Below, piece by piece: positions 1-8,628 of a stretch of 63,721 nucleotides of DNA (its first letter is position 1; every line of letters begins with the position of its first letter). This stretch comes from Vibrio sp. Isolate32. GTDB lineage: Bacteria > Pseudomonadota > Gammaproteobacteria > Enterobacterales > Vibrionaceae. The notes under the pieces were generated by a model. The model searched no databases and was not told the origin of the DNA. It saw nothing but the letters and a program-made list of their open reading frames with translations. The stretch lies in assembly GCF_022397955.1 (NCBI RefSeq), contig NZ_JAKEUQ010000022.1, forward strand, positions 25,790-89,510, written 5' to 3'. The position numbers and the translations under genes are program-made.

Positions 1-243
1 AACATCATTGGCTCAAACGTATTCAACATTCTGGCTGTTATGGGTATTCCTGGCATACTTAACCCTTCTATCTTGAGCGAACTTGCGATGGGTCGTGACT
101 TCTGGGTAATGCTAGGTGTATCTCTGCTGCTTGTTGTGATGGCGCTAGGTAAATCGCGTAGTGTGAATCGTATTGAAGGTGGCGTGTTAATCGTGACGTT
201 CGTGGCTTACCAAAGCTACCTACTAATGAACATGTCGGCTTAA
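1..243 (+). CDS. yrbG: Calcium/sodium antiporter, C-terminal part (YrbG family)
   Basis: The reading frame is open from base 1, so the gene begins before the window and only the last 80 residues are present. The fragment starts NIIGSNVFNILAV, which is the conserved alpha-2 repeat of the sodium/calcium exchanger family, followed by two hydrophobic membrane segments (around residues 34-48 and 60-74 of the fragment). The family exchanges cations across the inner membrane. As in E. coli, it lies directly upstream of kdsD and probably heads or precedes the kds-lpt cluster. No terminator is visible in the 34 bases before kdsD. Identification is by motif and gene order; the substrate is not shown by the sequence. 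Confidence 0.85.
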   Translation, partial: NIIGSNVFNILAVMGIPGILNPSILSELAMGRDFWVMLGVSLLLVVMALGKSRSVNRIEGGVLIVTFVAYQSYLLMNMSA

Positions 244-277
244 TTGTTGACTTAACTTTCCGTACTTGGAGTATTTG

Positions 278-1249
278 ATGTCTCAGCCATTTGATTATCG
301 CAGTGTTGCCAAACAAGTTTTGGAAACTGAAGTTGCAGGTCTCACTCAATTGGACCAATATTTTAATGATGATTTTTGCAAAGCTTGTGACCTAATCCTA
401 AACAACAAGGGTAAGGTGGTTGTGATGGGCATGGGTAAATCCGGCCATATCGGCAACAAAATCGCAGCAACGCTAGCAAGTACTGGTACATCAGCTTTCT
501 TTGTACACCCAGGTGAAGCAGCACATGGCGACTTAGGCATGATCGAACCGGGTGATATTGTGATTGCAATATCGAACTCAGGTGAATCTGGTGAAATCCT
601 TAGCCTGTTCCCAGTATTAAAGCGTTTGAACATCAAGATCATCAGCATGACAGGTAAACCTGCGTCGAATATGGCGACCTTGTCTGACATCCATTTACAA
701 ATTTCTGTGCCGGAAGAAGCGTGCCCGCTAGGCTTAGCACCAACAACCAGCACCACTGCAACTTTAGTGATGGGTGATGCATTAGCCGTTGCACTTTTAC
801 AAGCTCGAGGCTTCACAGCTCAAGACTTTGCCCTATCTCACCCAGGTGGTGCTTTAGGTCGTCAGCTACTATTGAAACTAGACGACATCATGCACACAGG
901 CGATGCGCTCCCTGTCGTTGCTCCGGATGCTTTAGTAAGAGATGCTCTACTAGAGATCTCTCAGAAAGGCTTGGGCATGACAGCCATCGTGGATCAAGAT
1001 GGTCAAATGGCCGGTATTTTTACCGATGGTGATTTACGCCGTATCTTGGATAAGCGCGTTGATATCCATAGTACTCAAATTGGCGATGTGATGACACTAA
1101 ACCCTACGGTTGCCGATCCGAACATGCTTGCAGTTGAGGGTTTAAACTTAATGCAAGCTAAAAGCATCAATGGCTTGATGCTATGCCAAGATGGCAAGCT
1201 AGTTGGTGCTCTAAACATGCACGATTTATTGAAAGCTGGAGTAATGTAA
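278..1249 (+). CDS. kdsD: D-arabinose 5-phosphate isomerase KdsD
   Basis: This cytoplasmic enzyme interconverts ribulose 5-phosphate and arabinose 5-phosphate, the first step towards the Kdo of LPS. The 323 residues match the family length. An N-terminal SIS sugar-isomerase domain (about residues 35-170) carries GMGKSGHIGNK and the SNSGES motif, and is followed by two CBS repeats (about 205-320). I chose the ATG at 278 because GGAG at 268-271 is well spaced from it; an in-frame TTG at 266 lacks a ribosome site. It overlaps kdsC by one base (TAATG), which points to coupled translation within the kds-lpt operon. Confidence 0.95.
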   Translation: MSQPFDYRSVAKQVLETEVAGLTQLDQYFNDDFCKACDLILNNKGKVVVMGMGKSGHIGNKIAATLASTGTSAFFVHPGEAAHGDLGMIEPGDIVIAISNSGESGEILSLFPVLKRLNIKIISMTGKPASNMATLSDIHLQISVPEEACPLGLAPTTSTTATLVMGDALAVALLQARGFTAQDFALSHPGGALGRQLLLKLDDIMHTGDALPVVAPDALVRDALLEISQKGLGMTAIVDQDGQMAGIFTDGDLRRILDKRVDIHSTQIGDVMTLNPTVADPNMLAVEGLNLMQAKSINGLMLCQDGKLVGALNMHDLLKAGVM

Positions 1250-1806
1250 TGACACAGACAGTCGAAACTCTATACGGCACTGTTGACTCAGATGTTTTTG
1301 CAATCGCAAAAGACATCAAACTCCTAATTTGCGATGTAGATGGCGTATTCTCTGATGGCCGCATCTACATGGGCAACAATGGCGAAGAGCTGAAAACCTT
1401 TCACACTCGTGATGGTTACGGTATCAAATCACTGATGAACGCGGGCATTGAGATCGCAATCATCACAGGTCGCAAGTCTCAGATTGTTGAGAATCGAATG
1501 ACGGCTCTCGGTATCAAACTCATTTATCAAGGCCAAGACGATAAAGTTAAGGCTTACCAGGATATTTGCGATAAGCTTTCAGTTAACCCTGAAAACACAG
1601 GTTATATCGGCGATGACCTGATCGACTGGCCGGTAATGGAAAAAGTTGGCTTAAAGGTTTGTGTGGCAGATGGTCACCCACTACTTGCACAGCGAGCAAA
1701 CTACGTGACAACCATCAACGGTGGTCATGGAGCAGTTCGTGAAGTTTGCGACCTGATTTTACAAGCAAGAAATGAACTCGACATGCATAAAGGTTTAAGC
1801 ATATGA
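1249..1806 (+). CDS. kdsC: 3-deoxy-D-manno-octulosonate 8-phosphate phosphatase KdsC
   Basis: KdsC removes phosphate from Kdo 8-phosphate to give free Kdo for LPS inner core synthesis. The 185-residue protein is a small HAD-family phosphatase without a large cap, close to the E. coli length. The catalytic DVDG motif is visible at residues 29-32 (nucleophile D29, acid/base D31), ITGR marks the second HAD motif, and GDDLIDWPVM is the metal-binding motif. The start at 1249 shares its A with the kdsD stop codon; an upstream in-frame ATG would run deep into kdsD and is rejected. The end overlaps lptC by four bases. Confidence 0.95.
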   Translation: MTQTVETLYGTVDSDVFAIAKDIKLLICDVDGVFSDGRIYMGNNGEELKTFHTRDGYGIKSLMNAGIEIAIITGRKSQIVENRMTALGIKLIYQGQDDKVKAYQDICDKLSVNPENTGYIGDDLIDWPVMEKVGLKVCVADGHPLLAQRANYVTTINGGHGAVREVCDLILQARNELDMHKGLSI

Positions 1807-2366
1807 GTTTTACTCGTATTATCTATTTAATACTAATATTTATTGCCTCTTGGTCGACCTACTACTTGTTCGACAAAGAGCAAACATCGACGATACAAGT
1901 GGCTCCAAATTTGGAGCTACCTGCTTTTAGCGGCAACAGCCTAAACAACATCAGTTACGATGAGTCAGGTATTCGCAGCTACCAAGTTGAATCGACGTAT
2001 TTAGAACACTTCTCAGTGGTTGGCGACACGCACTTTCAAAACCCTGTTCTCTCGGTATTCCGTGAAGGGCATACGATTGAATGGCAAGTCACCGCTGATC
2101 GCGCGATTATGGATGAAAATCAGGTTGTCACTTTTTATGACAACGTTGTGGCAAAGAATCTACTGCCAGGGGCAAGCTTCGATACAATGACCACAGACAA
2201 AATGGTTGTTGAGCTGAAAAGCCGAGATTTTTATTCAGATACTCCGGTCCATATGATCGGTACATTTTTTGAAAATGAGGGTCAAGCAATAAAAGGTAAC
2301 TTCGGTACCAACAATGCGACTCTCTTTAATTCTGTTCAAGGTAGATATGAAACTCTTACACCTTAG
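1803..2366 (+). CDS. lptC: LPS export protein LptC
   Basis: LptC is the bitopic inner-membrane part of the Lpt bridge that passes LPS from LptB2FG to periplasmic LptA. The 187-residue protein has one N-terminal membrane helix (about residues 6-23) and a periplasmic beta-jellyroll domain, including a DRAIM(D) segment and FYDNVV typical of the family. ATGA overlap with kdsC at the front and a 20-base overlap with lptA at the back show a compact operon. Sequence conservation in this family is low, so gene order is a main support. Confidence 0.92.
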   Translation: MSFTRIIYLILIFIASWSTYYLFDKEQTSTIQVAPNLELPAFSGNSLNNISYDESGIRSYQVESTYLEHFSVVGDTHFQNPVLSVFREGHTIEWQVTADRAIMDENQVVTFYDNVVAKNLLPGASFDTMTTDKMVVELKSRDFYSDTPVHMIGTFFENEGQAIKGNFGTNNATLFNSVQGRYETLTP

Positions 2367-2841
2367 TTTATTCGCTTTGACTCTTGCGGCATCAAATGTC
2401 TACGCCCTATCTTCTGATAGCGAGCAACCTGTCTACATTGACTCAGACAGCCAGCAATTGGATATGAAAAGTAACCAAGTAACCTTCATTGGTGATGTAA
2501 ACCTGAAACAAGGTAGCATCAATATCAATGCCGATAAGGTTATTGTTACCCGCAACGCCGTAAACGGTGAAATTGAAGAGATTCAAGGCTTCGGTAAACC
2601 GGCGACCTTCTCTCAGCTGACTGATGACGGAAAAACGCTCTACGGTGAAGCGGACGACCTGCATTACCAGCTTGTTGCCGATAAACTGATCATGACCAAG
2701 AATGCAATGCTATCTCAAGATGGCAGCATCATCCGTGGCTCTAAGATCACTTACCAGATTGGCTCTCAGAAGCTAGTCGCTGACAGTGGTAAGAACAAAC
2801 GAGTATCAACGGTTTTACAACCAACGGAAGTGAATAAGTAG
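2347..2841 (+). CDS. lptA: LPS transport periplasmic protein LptA
   Basis: LptA polymerises as a periplasmic bridge carrying LPS between LptC and LptD. The 164-residue protein begins with a signal peptide (about residues 1-20, ending near NVYA) and continues as a single OstA-type beta-jellyroll domain with repeated short strand motifs (about 25-150). The ATG at 2347 gives a proper signal peptide; an earlier in-frame non-ATG start at 2314 would spoil it. It sits inside the end of lptC and two bases before lptB. Confidence 0.93.
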   Translation: MKLLHLSLFALTLAASNVYALSSDSEQPVYIDSDSQQLDMKSNQVTFIGDVNLKQGSININADKVIVTRNAVNGEIEEIQGFGKPATFSQLTDDGKTLYGEADDLHYQLVADKLIMTKNAMLSQDGSIIRGSKITYQIGSQKLVADSGKNKRVSTVLQPTEVNK

Positions 2842-2843
2842 CC

Positions 2844-3569
2844 ATGGCCGTTCTTAAAGCGCAAAACCTAGCGAAAACATACAGCAAACGTAAAGTAGTG
2901 ACTGACGTAAGCCTACAGGTTGAGTCAGGTCAGATCGTCGGTTTACTTGGTCCTAATGGTGCCGGTAAAACGACATCCTTCTACATGATTGTAGGCTTAG
3001 TTGCTCGTGACGAAGGTACCATCAGCATTGATGACCGAGATATCAGTATCTTGCCGATGCATAGCCGTTCGCGTCTTGGTATCGGTTACCTGCCTCAGGA
3101 AGCATCAATCTTCCGTAAGCTGTCTGTTGAGAACAACATCATGGCGGTTTTACAGACTCGCGATGAGATGACCAATGAACAGCGTCAGGATAAGCTAGAA
3201 GACCTTCTAGAAGAGTTCCACATTCAACATATCCGTCACAGTAATGGTATGGCCCTATCGGGTGGTGAACGTCGTCGTGTTGAAATCGCTCGCGCTCTAG
3301 CAGCAAACCCTCAGTTTATCTTGCTAGACGAACCGTTTGCTGGTGTTGACCCGATCTCTGTTATCGATATCAAGAAAATTATCGAACACCTGCGCGATCG
3401 CGGTTTGGGTGTTTTGATTACCGACCACAACGTTCGTGAAACATTAGACGTGTGTGAAAAGGCCTACATCGTGAGCCAAGGACACCTGATCGCAGAAGGT
3501 ACTCCTGAAGATGTTCTCAATAACGAACAAGTTAAACAAGTTTATCTAGGCGAACAATTCCGTCTATGA
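2844..3569 (+). CDS. lptB: LPS export ABC transporter ATPase LptB
   Basis: LptB powers extraction of LPS from the inner membrane with LptF and LptG, which are not in this window. The 241 residues hold a complete ABC ATPase: Walker A GPNGAGKT at 36-43, Q-loop around QEAS at 85, signature LSGGE at 138-142, Walker B FILLDEP at 158-164 and switch histidine H195. The start lies two bases after the lptA stop. About 50 bases separate it from rpoN, with no clear terminator, so some read-through into rpoN is likely. Confidence 0.97.
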   Translation: MAVLKAQNLAKTYSKRKVVTDVSLQVESGQIVGLLGPNGAGKTTSFYMIVGLVARDEGTISIDDRDISILPMHSRSRLGIGYLPQEASIFRKLSVENNIMAVLQTRDEMTNEQRQDKLEDLLEEFHIQHIRHSNGMALSGGERRRVEIARALAANPQFILLDEPFAGVDPISVIDIKKIIEHLRDRGLGVLITDHNVRETLDVCEKAYIVSQGHLIAEGTPEDVLNNEQVKQVYLGEQFRL

Positions 3570-3623
3570 TTATATAGAGAGTATCGAGAGTTCTAAGAAT
3601 AATAACTAGGTAAGTAACACTGA

Positions 3624-5084
3624 ATGAAACCCTCATTACAACTTAAGCTAGGCCAACAGTTAGCAATGACTCCTCAATTGCAGCAAGCGATTCGTTTGCT
3701 GCAATTGTCTACTTTAGATTTGCAACAAGAGATCCAAGAAGCACTTGAATCTAACCCACTACTCGATGTCGAAGAAGGCAATGAAGAAACGCCATCATCG
3801 GAAGAAAAACCTAGCAGTGACGAGAAAGAAACAGTTGAAGCCGCAGAGCAAGACTTACCTGACAGCTCAGACTTAATCGAAAAATCAGAGATTGGTAACG
3901 AGCTCGAGATCGACACAACTTGGGAAGATGTCTATAGCGCAAATACAGGTAACACTGGTATTGCTATTGATGACGACATGCCTGTATATCAAGGTGAAAC
4001 CACCCAAAGCCTGCACGATTACCTACTTTGGCAACTCGACCTCACACCATTCACAGAAACAGACCGAAGCATTGCATTCGCGCTAATCGATGCCATTGAT
4101 GATTATGGCTATCTCACCGTATCTTGTGAAGATATCCTTGAAAATTTCGACAGTGAATACATTGAACTTGATGAAATCGAAGCAGTGCGCAAAAGAATCC
4201 AGCAATTTGATCCGTTGGGCGTTGGCTCGCTAAACCTTCAAGATTGCTTGCTGCTGCAACTGGCGACTTTCCCACAAGACACACCTTGGCTTGATGAGGC
4301 TAAGTTAGTACTTACTAGCCATATCGACCAACTCGGTAACCGTGATTACAAACTCGTGATCAAGGAAACCAAGTTGAAGGAAGCAGAGCTACGTGAGGTT
4401 CTGCAGCTCATTCAACAACTGGACCCACGACCTGGCAGCAAGATTACGCCAGACGAAACCGAATATGTGGTTCCTGATGTATCAGTGTTCAAAGACCTAG
4501 GTAAATGGTTAGTAACCATTAACCCTGACAGCGTGCCAAAGCTGAAAGTCAATCAGCAGTACGCTGACTTGGGAAGTAAAGGCAACAGCGCCGATAACCA
4601 ATACATTCGCTCGAACTTGCAAGAGGCGAAGTGGTTAATCAAAAGCTTAGAAAGCCGAAATGAGACGCTACTCAAAGTTGCGCGATGCATTGTTGAACAT
4701 CAGCGCGATTTCTTCGAACATGGCGAAGAAGCGATGAAGCCAATGGTACTCAACGATGTTGCTTTAGCCGTTGATATGCACGAATCCACGATCTCTCGTG
4801 TGACGACTCAAAAGTTCATGCATACGCCTCGTGGCATCTTCGAACTGAAATACTTTTTCTCGAGCCATGTCAGTACTGACAATGGCGGTGAATGTTCATC
4901 GACAGCAATTCGAGCACTCATTAAGAAGCTTGTTGCGGCAGAAAATACCGCTAAGCCTCTCAGTGATAGCAAGATAGCTGCTTTACTGGCTGACCAAGGA
5001 ATTCAGGTAGCTAGACGTACGATAGCTAAATACCGTGAGTCTCTGGGCATAGCCCCATCGAGTCAGCGTAAACGCCTTCTATAA
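3624..5084 (+). CDS. rpoN: RNA polymerase sigma-54 factor RpoN
   Basis: RpoN directs RNA polymerase to -24/-12 promoters, which in vibrios serve flagella, nitrogen use and other functions, and needs AAA+ activators. The 486-residue protein has the three expected parts. Region I is a glutamine- and leucine-rich N-terminus (LKLGQQLAMTPQLQQAIRLL, about 7-48). Region II is an acidic linker (about 49-110). The core-binding and DNA-binding domains follow, ending in the RpoN box ARRTIAKYRES near residue 470. Position between lptB and hpf is the conserved gammaproteobacterial arrangement. Confidence 0.98.
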   Translation: MKPSLQLKLGQQLAMTPQLQQAIRLLQLSTLDLQQEIQEALESNPLLDVEEGNEETPSSEEKPSSDEKETVEAAEQDLPDSSDLIEKSEIGNELEIDTTWEDVYSANTGNTGIAIDDDMPVYQGETTQSLHDYLLWQLDLTPFTETDRSIAFALIDAIDDYGYLTVSCEDILENFDSEYIELDEIEAVRKRIQQFDPLGVGSLNLQDCLLLQLATFPQDTPWLDEAKLVLTSHIDQLGNRDYKLVIKETKLKEAELREVLQLIQQLDPRPGSKITPDETEYVVPDVSVFKDLGKWLVTINPDSVPKLKVNQQYADLGSKGNSADNQYIRSNLQEAKWLIKSLESRNETLLKVARCIVEHQRDFFEHGEEAMKPMVLNDVALAVDMHESTISRVTTQKFMHTPRGIFELKYFFSSHVSTDNGGECSSTAIRALIKKLVAAENTAKPLSDSKIAALLADQGIQVARRTIAKYRESLGIAPSSQRKRLL

Positions 5085-5144
5085 GCGAATGAGTCCTTCT
5101 TAGCTCAATCGCTATTATCAGGCACCAACTGAAAAGGAAAGTCT

Positions 5145-5432
5145 ATGCAAATCAATATTCAAGGCCATCACGTTGATCTTACCGATTCAATGCAAGACTA
5201 TGTTCACACCAAATTCGACAAACTTGAGCGCTTCTTTGATCATATCAATAGTGTTCAGGTTGTTTTAAAAGTTGAGAAAGTCAATCAAATCGCAGAAGCT
5301 ACTCTGCATATAAATCAGGGGGAAATCCATGCGACAGCAACAGATGAAAGCATGTATGCCGCGATTGATTCATTGGTTGATAAACTCGTCCGCCAACTCA
5401 ACAAGCACAAAGAAAAGCTAAGTAGTCACTAA
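5145..5432 (+). CDS. hpf: Ribosome hibernation promoting factor HPF (short form)
   Basis: HPF binds the 30S decoding channel and helps form inactive 100S ribosome dimers in stationary phase. The protein has 95 residues, the exact size of the short E. coli type, and lacks the C-terminal dimerisation domain of long HPF. The N-terminus MQINIQGHHVDLT and the DKLVRQLNKHKEK helix near the C-terminus are family features. AAAGGAAAG precedes the start. The ptsN start follows after one base, so the pair is probably co-translated. Confidence 0.95.
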   Translation: MQINIQGHHVDLTDSMQDYVHTKFDKLERFFDHINSVQVVLKVEKVNQIAEATLHINQGEIHATATDESMYAAIDSLVDKLVRQLNKHKEKLSSH

Positions 5433-5433
5433 C

Positions 5434-5895
5434 ATGCAATTAAGCGAAGTACTTTCATTGGACTGCACCAAAAGTGCAGTCCAATGCACAAGCAAAAAAA
5501 GAGCCCTTGAGCTCATCAGTCAGATCGCAGCAGAAAGCTGTGGTCAAGATTCAACAGAACTGTTTGAGTGCATGTTGAGCCGTGAAAAAATGGGTAGTAC
5601 TGGCATTGGTAATGGCATCGCTATTCCCCATGCTCGTATGAATGTCAGTGATAAAGCAATTGCTGTATTACTGCAATGCCAAGATCCGATCGAATTTGAT
5701 GCTATTGATAACCGTCCTGTCGACCTACTATTTGCCCTGCTTGTTCCAAGTGAACAGTGCAAGGAGCATCTAAAAACCCTTTCTTGTATGGCGGAACGAC
5801 TTAACGACAAGCAGACTCTTAAACAGTTGCGTAATGCTCAAAGCGATCAAGAGCTTTACGACATCATGATTCAAGTGCCAACTTGCGAGCAATAA
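5434..5895 (+). CDS. ptsN: PTS IIA-like nitrogen regulatory protein PtsN (EIIA-Ntr)
   Basis: PtsN is the terminal phosphoacceptor of the nitrogen PTS (PtsP-PtsO-PtsN) and regulates potassium transport and other targets by protein contact. The 153 residues form one PTS EIIA type-2 domain. The phosphorylated histidine is in GIAIPHARM (about residue 67). The start has no good ribosome site of its own and lies two bases after the hpf stop, suggesting translational coupling. A perfect 13-bp inverted repeat lies within codons 8-18 (see separate entry). Confidence 0.95.
   Translation: MQLSEVLSLDCTKSAVQCTSKKRALELISQIAAESCGQDSTELFECMLSREKMGSTGIGNGIAIPHARMNVSDKAIAVLLQCQDPIEFDAIDNRPVDLLFALLVPSEQCKEHLKTLSCMAERLNDKQTLKQLRNAQSDQELYDIMIQVPTCEQ
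5456..5486 (+). repeat. 13-bp perfect hairpin inside the start of ptsN
   Basis: The arms CATTGGACTGCAC (5456-5468) and GTGCAGTCCAATG (5474-5486) are exact reverse complements around a five-base loop, CAAAA. The mRNA can fold a strong stem only 22 bases downstream of the ptsN start codon. There is no U-run after it, so it is not a standard terminator. The function is unknown; an RNA processing site or translational control element are possible. Confidence 0.85.
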
Positions 5896-5896
5896 C

Positions 5897-6760
5897 ATGC
5901 GGTTAATCGTTGTTAGTGGCCAATCAGGAGCTGGTAAAAGTGTTGCGCTGCGAGTCATTGAAGACTTGGGGTATTACTGTGTCGATAACCTGCCAGTAAA
6001 CCTGCTCAACGACTTCGTCGAATCGGTACGCGAGATCAATCAAAACGTTGCTGTAAGCATTGATATTCGTAACCTTCCAAAAGAGCCTCAGCTAGTAACA
6101 GAAATGCTAGAGCAGCTAGAGTCTGCAACCAACATTGATGTGAACGTATTATTTCTAGACGCAAGCAAGCAGACGTTACTCAAACGCTACAGCGAAACAC
6201 GTAGAATCCACCCGTTATCAATCGGCCAAGAAAAATTATCTCTTGAGCAAGCGATTGATTTGGAAAAGACACTCCTGACACCTCTCGCAGAGCAAGCCTG
6301 CATTGTGATTGATAGTAGTGACTGTAACCTCTACGAATTGAGCGAAAAGGTTCGATTTAAAGTTGAAGGCAAAGAGAAGCAAGAGCTGATCATTGTCTTT
6401 CAATCTTTCGGTTTTAAATATGGCCTACCAAGTGATGCCGACTATGTGTTCGACGTTCGCTTTTTGCCCAACCCTCACTGGGAACCAGCACTACGGCCTT
6501 TAACAGGTCTTGATGCACCAATTCACTCTTTTCTAGAAAAACACGCAGAAGTCCTTGAGCTCAAGCAACAGATCCAAGGCTTTGTTGAACAGTGGTTGCC
6601 AATGTTAGAGAAGAATAATCGCAGTTACCTAACGGTCGCGATTGGTTGTACTGGCGGTAAACACCGCTCGGTTTATCTAACTCAAAAAATTGGTGAGTAC
6701 TTCGAACAACTTGGTCATCAAGTTCAAATCAGACATGCCTCTCTAGAGAAGCACCAATAA
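5897..6760 (+). CDS. rapZ: RNase adapter protein RapZ
   Basis: RapZ binds the small RNA GlmZ and hands it to RNase E, so it controls glucosamine 6-phosphate synthase; it also senses glucosamine 6-phosphate. The 287-residue protein shows Walker A GQSGAGKS at residues 8-15 in the N-terminal kinase-like domain and the conserved C-terminal stretch with SFGFKYG, DVRFLPNPHW and GCTGGKHRS. It starts two bases after ptsN ends. Presence beside ptsN and ptsO is the standard order. Confidence 0.96.
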   Translation: MRLIVVSGQSGAGKSVALRVIEDLGYYCVDNLPVNLLNDFVESVREINQNVAVSIDIRNLPKEPQLVTEMLEQLESATNIDVNVLFLDASKQTLLKRYSETRRIHPLSIGQEKLSLEQAIDLEKTLLTPLAEQACIVIDSSDCNLYELSEKVRFKVEGKEKQELIIVFQSFGFKYGLPSDADYVFDVRFLPNPHWEPALRPLTGLDAPIHSFLEKHAEVLELKQQIQGFVEQWLPMLEKNNRSYLTVAIGCTGGKHRSVYLTQKIGEYFEQLGHQVQIRHASLEKHQ

Positions 6761-6768
6761 GGCTAACC

Positions 6769-7044
6769 ATGGAATTAACTCGAACTGTACTGATCCAAAA
6801 CCGCTTGGGTCTTCACGCTAGAGCTGCCGTAAAGTTGGTTGAGCTTGCCCAAAGCTTTGATGCCACTATCACAATTCATAGTGAAGAAGATAAAAGTGCC
6901 ACCGCAGACAGCGTGATGGGACTATTGATGCTGGAATCCGCACAAGGACAACACATCACGATTCAAGCTTCGGGTGCTGATTCACAACAAGCACTTGATG
7001 CCGTTTGCCACCTTATCGAAGATAAATTTGATGAGGGTGAGTAG
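6769..7044 (+). CDS. ptsO: Phosphocarrier protein NPr (PtsO)
   Basis: NPr is the HPr-like carrier that passes phosphate from PtsP to PtsN. The 91-residue protein is a single HPr domain with the active-site histidine H16 in RLGLHARAA and the conserved serine region SVMGLLML. It lies eight bases after rapZ and is the last gene of the rpoN-hpf-ptsN-rapZ-ptsO run. No clear terminator is seen in the following 148 bases before mgtE. Confidence 0.95.
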   Translation: MELTRTVLIQNRLGLHARAAVKLVELAQSFDATITIHSEEDKSATADSVMGLLMLESAQGQHITIQASGADSQQALDAVCHLIEDKFDEGE

Positions 7045-7192
7045 CCAAGACGCTTAACTCGTAAGGCCGCAAACTCAAACAGTGAACCAACCTATATTAA
7101 ATCTTAGTTCTACCTAAGTTTATGATTTAAATAAGCCCTAGAATTAAGTTATTATTCCAAGCATTGTAAGAATAATGAGATAGGAGGAAAAT

Positions 7193-8548
7193 ATGGCAGA
7201 GCAATTAGAATTTGACCAAGCTCACCAAACCCTCCAAGAAGTCAGCGAAGCCCTAGAAAACGGCCGATTTGTTCACGTACGCCGACAACTTCAGGACATG
7301 GAACCTGAGGATATTGCACACCTTTTAGAAGCCTCCCCTCGCAAAAGTCGTGACGTACTCTGGCAACTCACCGATCCAGAAGACTACGGTGAAATTCTTG
7401 ATGAACTAAACGAAGACGTCAAAGATGCCCTTGTGTCGAAAATGGCACCAGAAACCTTGGCAGAAGCAACAGAAGGCATGGAAACCGATGACGTCGCGTA
7501 CGTACTTCGAAGCCTGCCCGACGATGTTTCTCGCGAAGTCCTGTCTCAAATGGACTCCGTCGATCGTGCATTAGTTGAAACCGCCCTGTCGTACCCTGAA
7601 GATTCAGCGGGTGCGATCATGAACACTGACGTGATCACAATTCGTGGTGATGTCGATGTTGACGTTGTTTTACGCTACATGCGTATGCGTGGCGAACTGC
7701 CAGATGCAACTGACGCTCTATATGTTATTGATGAAGAAGAACGTCTTATCGGTAACCTATCGCTTACAACACTAGTAACGACTCAGCCTGATGTTCAGGT
7801 TTCAGAAGTGATGGATGATGCCGACGAAGCGATCGCGGTTGAAACCAGTGCTTCAGATATCGCAAGCCTGTTTGAGCGTCGTAACTGGGTTTCAGCACCT
7901 GTCGTCGATAGTAACCAGCACCTTGTTGGTCGTATCACCATCGATGACGTAGTTGATGTTATCCGTGAAGATGCCGAACACTCAATGATGAGTATGGCGG
8001 GTATGGACGATGACGAAGATACCTTCGCACCGGTCGTAAAATCCGCTCGTCGTCGTAGTGTCTGGCTTGGTGCCAATGTCCTTGCTGCACTTGCTGCCGC
8101 ATCTGTATCCAATATGTTTGAAGCAACGCTCGACCAAATGGCAGCGATTGCGGTTCTGATGACTATCGTGCCTTCAATGGGCGGGGTTGCTGGTAACCAA
8201 ACCGTTGCTCTGGTGATTCGTGGCTTGGCACTCGGTCATATCGGTGACAGTAACAAACGTGAACTACTACTTAAAGAGGCAGCCATCGGCTTCCTCAACG
8301 GTGTGTTATGGGCCGTTATCATTGGTGGTATCGTGGTCGCTTGGAAAGGTAGCTGGATACTGGGAGGCATCATCTCAGCAGCGATGATGACTAACTTAAT
8401 TGTCGCTGGTATTGCTGGTGTAACCATCCCGGTGATGCTGAAGAAGATGAATATCGATCCAGCCCTTGCTGGCGGTATGGCACTGACCACAGTAACCGAT
8501 GTTATTGGCCTATCTGTGTTCTTAGGCTTAGCCACCATACTTATCTAG
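7193..8548 (+). CDS. mgtE: Magnesium transporter MgtE
   Basis: MgtE is a magnesium channel of the inner membrane gated by cytoplasmic magnesium. The 451 residues follow the family plan: an N-terminal helical MgtE_N domain (about 25-130), two CBS repeats (about 135-255), a connecting helix and five membrane segments (about 285-450), with the selectivity motif PSMGGVAGNQT in the membrane part. A very strong ribosome site, TAGGAGGAAAAT, precedes the ATG. A weak hairpin (ATTATTC at 7151-7157 with GAATAAT at 7170-7176) lies just upstream; I see no known magnesium riboswitch. Confidence 0.96.
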   Translation: MAEQLEFDQAHQTLQEVSEALENGRFVHVRRQLQDMEPEDIAHLLEASPRKSRDVLWQLTDPEDYGEILDELNEDVKDALVSKMAPETLAEATEGMETDDVAYVLRSLPDDVSREVLSQMDSVDRALVETALSYPEDSAGAIMNTDVITIRGDVDVDVVLRYMRMRGELPDATDALYVIDEEERLIGNLSLTTLVTTQPDVQVSEVMDDADEAIAVETSASDIASLFERRNWVSAPVVDSNQHLVGRITIDDVVDVIREDAEHSMMSMAGMDDDEDTFAPVVKSARRRSVWLGANVLAALAAASVSNMFEATLDQMAAIAVLMTIVPSMGGVAGNQTVALVIRGLALGHIGDSNKRELLLKEAAIGFLNGVLWAVIIGGIVVAWKGSWILGGIISAAMMTNLIVAGIAGVTIPVMLKKMNIDPALAGGMALTTVTDVIGLSVFLGLATILI

Positions 8549-8573
8549 CTTAGTTACCTAACTCGGTAAATAC

Positions 8574-8601
8574 AAAAAGGGAGCCATCGGCTCCCTTTTT
8601 T
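8574..8601. terminator. Bidirectional terminator between mgtE and pmbA
   Basis: The stem GGGAGCC / GGCTCCC encloses ATC. It has an A-run before and a T-run after it, so it can stop transcripts from both convergent genes. Confidence 0.9.
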
Positions 8602-8628
8602 AATATATCAGGTTTACACTAAAGTGAG

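Noticed and set aside
1167..1364. Longer N-terminal extension of kdsC (from 1183) and an antisense frame
   Set aside because: The extension would read through the kdsD end; overlap TAATG at 1249 is the natural start.
7140..7190. Magnesium-responsive riboswitch before mgtE
   Set aside because: Only a short AT-rich stem is seen; the leader of about 148 bases shows none of the known ykoK (M-box) signatures.
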